Made by a program: the position numbers and the translations under genes. A stretch of DNA of 6,521 nucleotides, taken from contig QNUZ01000138.1 of NCBI GenBank assembly GCA_004347865.1, positions 1 through 6,521 of the forward strand, given 5' to 3'. The DNA is from Archaeoglobi archaeon. Lineage in GTDB: Archaea > Halobacteriota > Archaeoglobi > Archaeoglobales > Archaeoglobaceae. The notes below the pieces were generated by a model, which saw only the letters and a program-made list of their open reading frames with translations, did not search any database and was not told the DNA's origin. Shown here piece by piece: positions 5,731-6,521 of this stretch; within the stretch, counting starts at the first letter, position 1, and every line of letters starts with the position of its first letter.

Positions 5731-5739
5731 GTGTCAACT

Positions 5740-6521
5740 ATGATTATCGCCTTCGTTGGTTATCCCCTCTCTGGAAAAAGTACTGCCGGGGAGGTTGCAA
5801 GGGAGTTAGGGATCCCAGTAGTTACGATGGGTGACGTTGTTAGAGAGGAAGCGATAAATCGCGGTTTAGAGCCCAATTCTGAAAATCTCGGTAGAATCGC
5901 AACAGAATTAAGAGAAAAAGAGGGAATGGACGCTATAGCGAAGAGATGCATCCCTAAGATAAGGTCTCTCGGCCCAGTCGTTCTCGTTGACGGGGTAAGA
6001 GGTATTGCCGAGGTTAAAGCCTTTAAAAATGCATTTGATAACTTCGTTCTCATTGCGATCGAGTGTCCGATTGAGATTAGGTTTGAGAGGGCAATACAAA
6101 GAAGAAGAAGCGATGACGTAACCAAAATAGAGGATTTAAGAGAAAGGGACCGAAGAGAGGAATCTTGGGGTCTTAAGGAGGCGATGGAAGTTGCTGATTT
6201 CACGATAGAAAACACAGGTGACATCGAGGAATTTAAAGACAAGGTTAGAGCTCTCTTGCGAAAGCTCATCAGCGTCGAAGTTGAAATAGAGACAAGTATA
6301 AATCCAACCGAAGAAGAAGAGAAGGTCATAAAGGCCGTCAAAAACCTTTTTCCGGATGCAAAAATCAGAATTGAGGGCAATAAATTGTATGCGATTGCAA
6401 GAGATCTTCATACCTTAAGAGAGCTTCTGAGAAAACAGAAGATTCTTGACACTGCAAGGACGGAATTCCTGAGAAACAGAATGGGAAATGAGATAACAGT
6501 TTACTTCAACAAGCAAACCGC
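5740..6521 (+). CDS. UPF0200/UPF0201 fusion: P-loop nucleotide kinase-like domain plus putative RNA-binding domain (3' partial)
   Basis: 260 codons are present and the frame is still open at the window edge. Residues 1 to about 177 form an adenylate/dephospho-CoA kinase-like P-loop domain (UPF0200): Walker A GYPLSGKST (7-15), nucleotide-monophosphate-like motif TMGDVVREEA, a VVLVDGVRG strand (Walker B-like Asp, 94-102), and an arginine-rich lid region around RRRSDD and RERDRREE. From about residue 178 (SVEVEIETSINPTEEEEKV) it continues as UPF0201, a fold likened to ribosomal-protein RNA-binding domains. From memory, the same fusion occurs in A. fulgidus (AF_1395). The true substrate is unknown; it should not be equated with archaeal dephospho-CoA kinase, which is an unrelated family. 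The ATG at 5740 begins 2 nt after the TCAA end of the inserted element, whose GGAGG serves as its ribosome-binding site. Confidence 0.88.
   Translation, partial: MIIAFVGYPLSGKSTAGEVARELGIPVVTMGDVVREEAINRGLEPNSENLGRIATELREKEGMDAIAKRCIPKIRSLGPVVLVDGVRGIAEVKAFKNAFDNFVLIAIECPIEIRFERAIQRRRSDDVTKIEDLRERDRREESWGLKEAMEVADFTIENTGDIEEFKDKVRALLRKLISVEVEIETSINPTEEEEKVIKAVKNLFPDAKIRIEGNKLYAIARDLHTLRELLRKQKILDTARTEFLRNRMGNEITVYFNKQT

Larger units (their letters stand above)
5364..5737 (+). mobile_element. TnpB-deleted IS200/IS605-family element (MITE-like)
   Basis: The element has subterminal hairpins at both ends (5383-5402 and 5709-5729) rather than terminal inverted repeats, as in IS200/IS605 elements moved by the single-strand transposase TnpA (Y1). 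The right hairpin is directly preceded by GAAT (5705-5708) and followed after 4 nt by TCAA (5734-5737); these equal the guide and cleavage tetranucleotides recalled for IS608. The left edge is less certain. TTAC (5360-5363, the IS608 left cleavage tetranucleotide) gives 5364, while a second TCAAC copy at 5371-5375 would give about 5375. There is no tnpA, so mobility would need a transposase in trans. Inside are a TATA box and the two ends of tnpB. It splits a promoter from the kinase-like gene. Confidence 0.82.
5590..5737 (+). ncRNA. Predicted omega RNA (reRNA) scaffold of the element
   Basis: In IS200/IS605 elements the 3' end of tnpB plus the right end is transcribed as the omega RNA, whose guide is the DNA just past the right end. 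That part is kept here and still folds: GGGGG/CCCCC (5611-5615 with 5622-5626), TGCTTCT/AGAAGCA (5627-5633 with 5697-5703) closing a branched domain, AGCC/GGCT (5657-5660 with 5667-5670) or the alternative GCTG-TGAA-CAGC (5668-5679), and the right-end hairpin. The guide would begin at 5738 and cover the kinase start codon. The 5' limit given is approximate. Expression and binding to a TnpB made elsewhere are inference. Confidence 0.6.

Noticed and set aside
5364..5737. CRISPR array or Cas12-like effector
   Set aside because: No spaced direct repeats, and the tnpB core with its RuvC residues is absent.
5371..5738. TCAAC copies at 5371-5375 and 5734-5738 as a target-site duplication
   Set aside because: IS200/IS605 elements do not duplicate their target. 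The copies are better read as candidate cleavage sites or chance.
5760..6380. 206-codon minus-strand open frame opposite the kinase-like gene
   Set aside because: Serine/leucine-rich shadow of the Walker A-containing plus-strand frame; no start context.

Overview
The window looks like chromosome from a hyperthermophilic archaeon of the Archaeoglobales. This rests on an Alba chromatin protein, an archaeal-type GluRS (KLSTS instead of KMSKS), a fused UPF0200/UPF0201 protein, AT-rich TATA elements about 26 nt upstream of starts, apparent leaderless genes, T-tract terminators, and a tRNA-Asp with an all-G:C acceptor stem and no encoded CCA. From memory and unchecked, Archaeoglobus fulgidus has an Alba gene followed by 2-hydroxyglutaryl-CoA dehydratase-like genes, and a UPF0200/UPF0201 fusion. 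The species cannot be fixed from sequence alone.

Left part (1-3476). A gene fragment on the minus strand runs off the left edge. It is divergent from alba (272-541), and the intergenic region holds two promoters and several palindromes. Next comes a tight three-gene operon (577-3476): two 2-hydroxyacyl-CoA dehydratase/benzoyl-CoA reductase-type iron-sulfur subunits and their ATP-dependent activator (ASKHA ATPase, HgdC type). The activator would inject a low-potential electron into the Fe-S component at the cost of ATP. The substrate cannot be read from the sequence.

Middle (3477-5254). A tRNA-Asp(GTC) gene on the minus strand directly abuts the activator stop codon with no intervening base. 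Upstream of it on the same strand is gltX, a non-discriminating-looking archaeal glutamyl-tRNA synthetase gene.

Right part (5255-6521). Divergent promoters lead left into gltX and right towards a P-loop kinase-like gene (UPF0200/UPF0201) that runs off the right edge. Between that promoter and the gene sits a short (about 370 bp) IS200/IS605-type element. It keeps both end hairpins, a TATA box, the first ~30 codons of tnpB, the last ~45 codons of tnpB in another frame, and the 3' region that in this family makes the omega RNA (reRNA). The middle of tnpB, including its nuclease residues, is deleted. The element lies exactly between the old promoter and the kinase start codon, and its right end now supplies the Shine-Dalgarno sequence. 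This MITE-like, TnpB-less, possibly omega-RNA-producing insertion is the most interesting part of the window.
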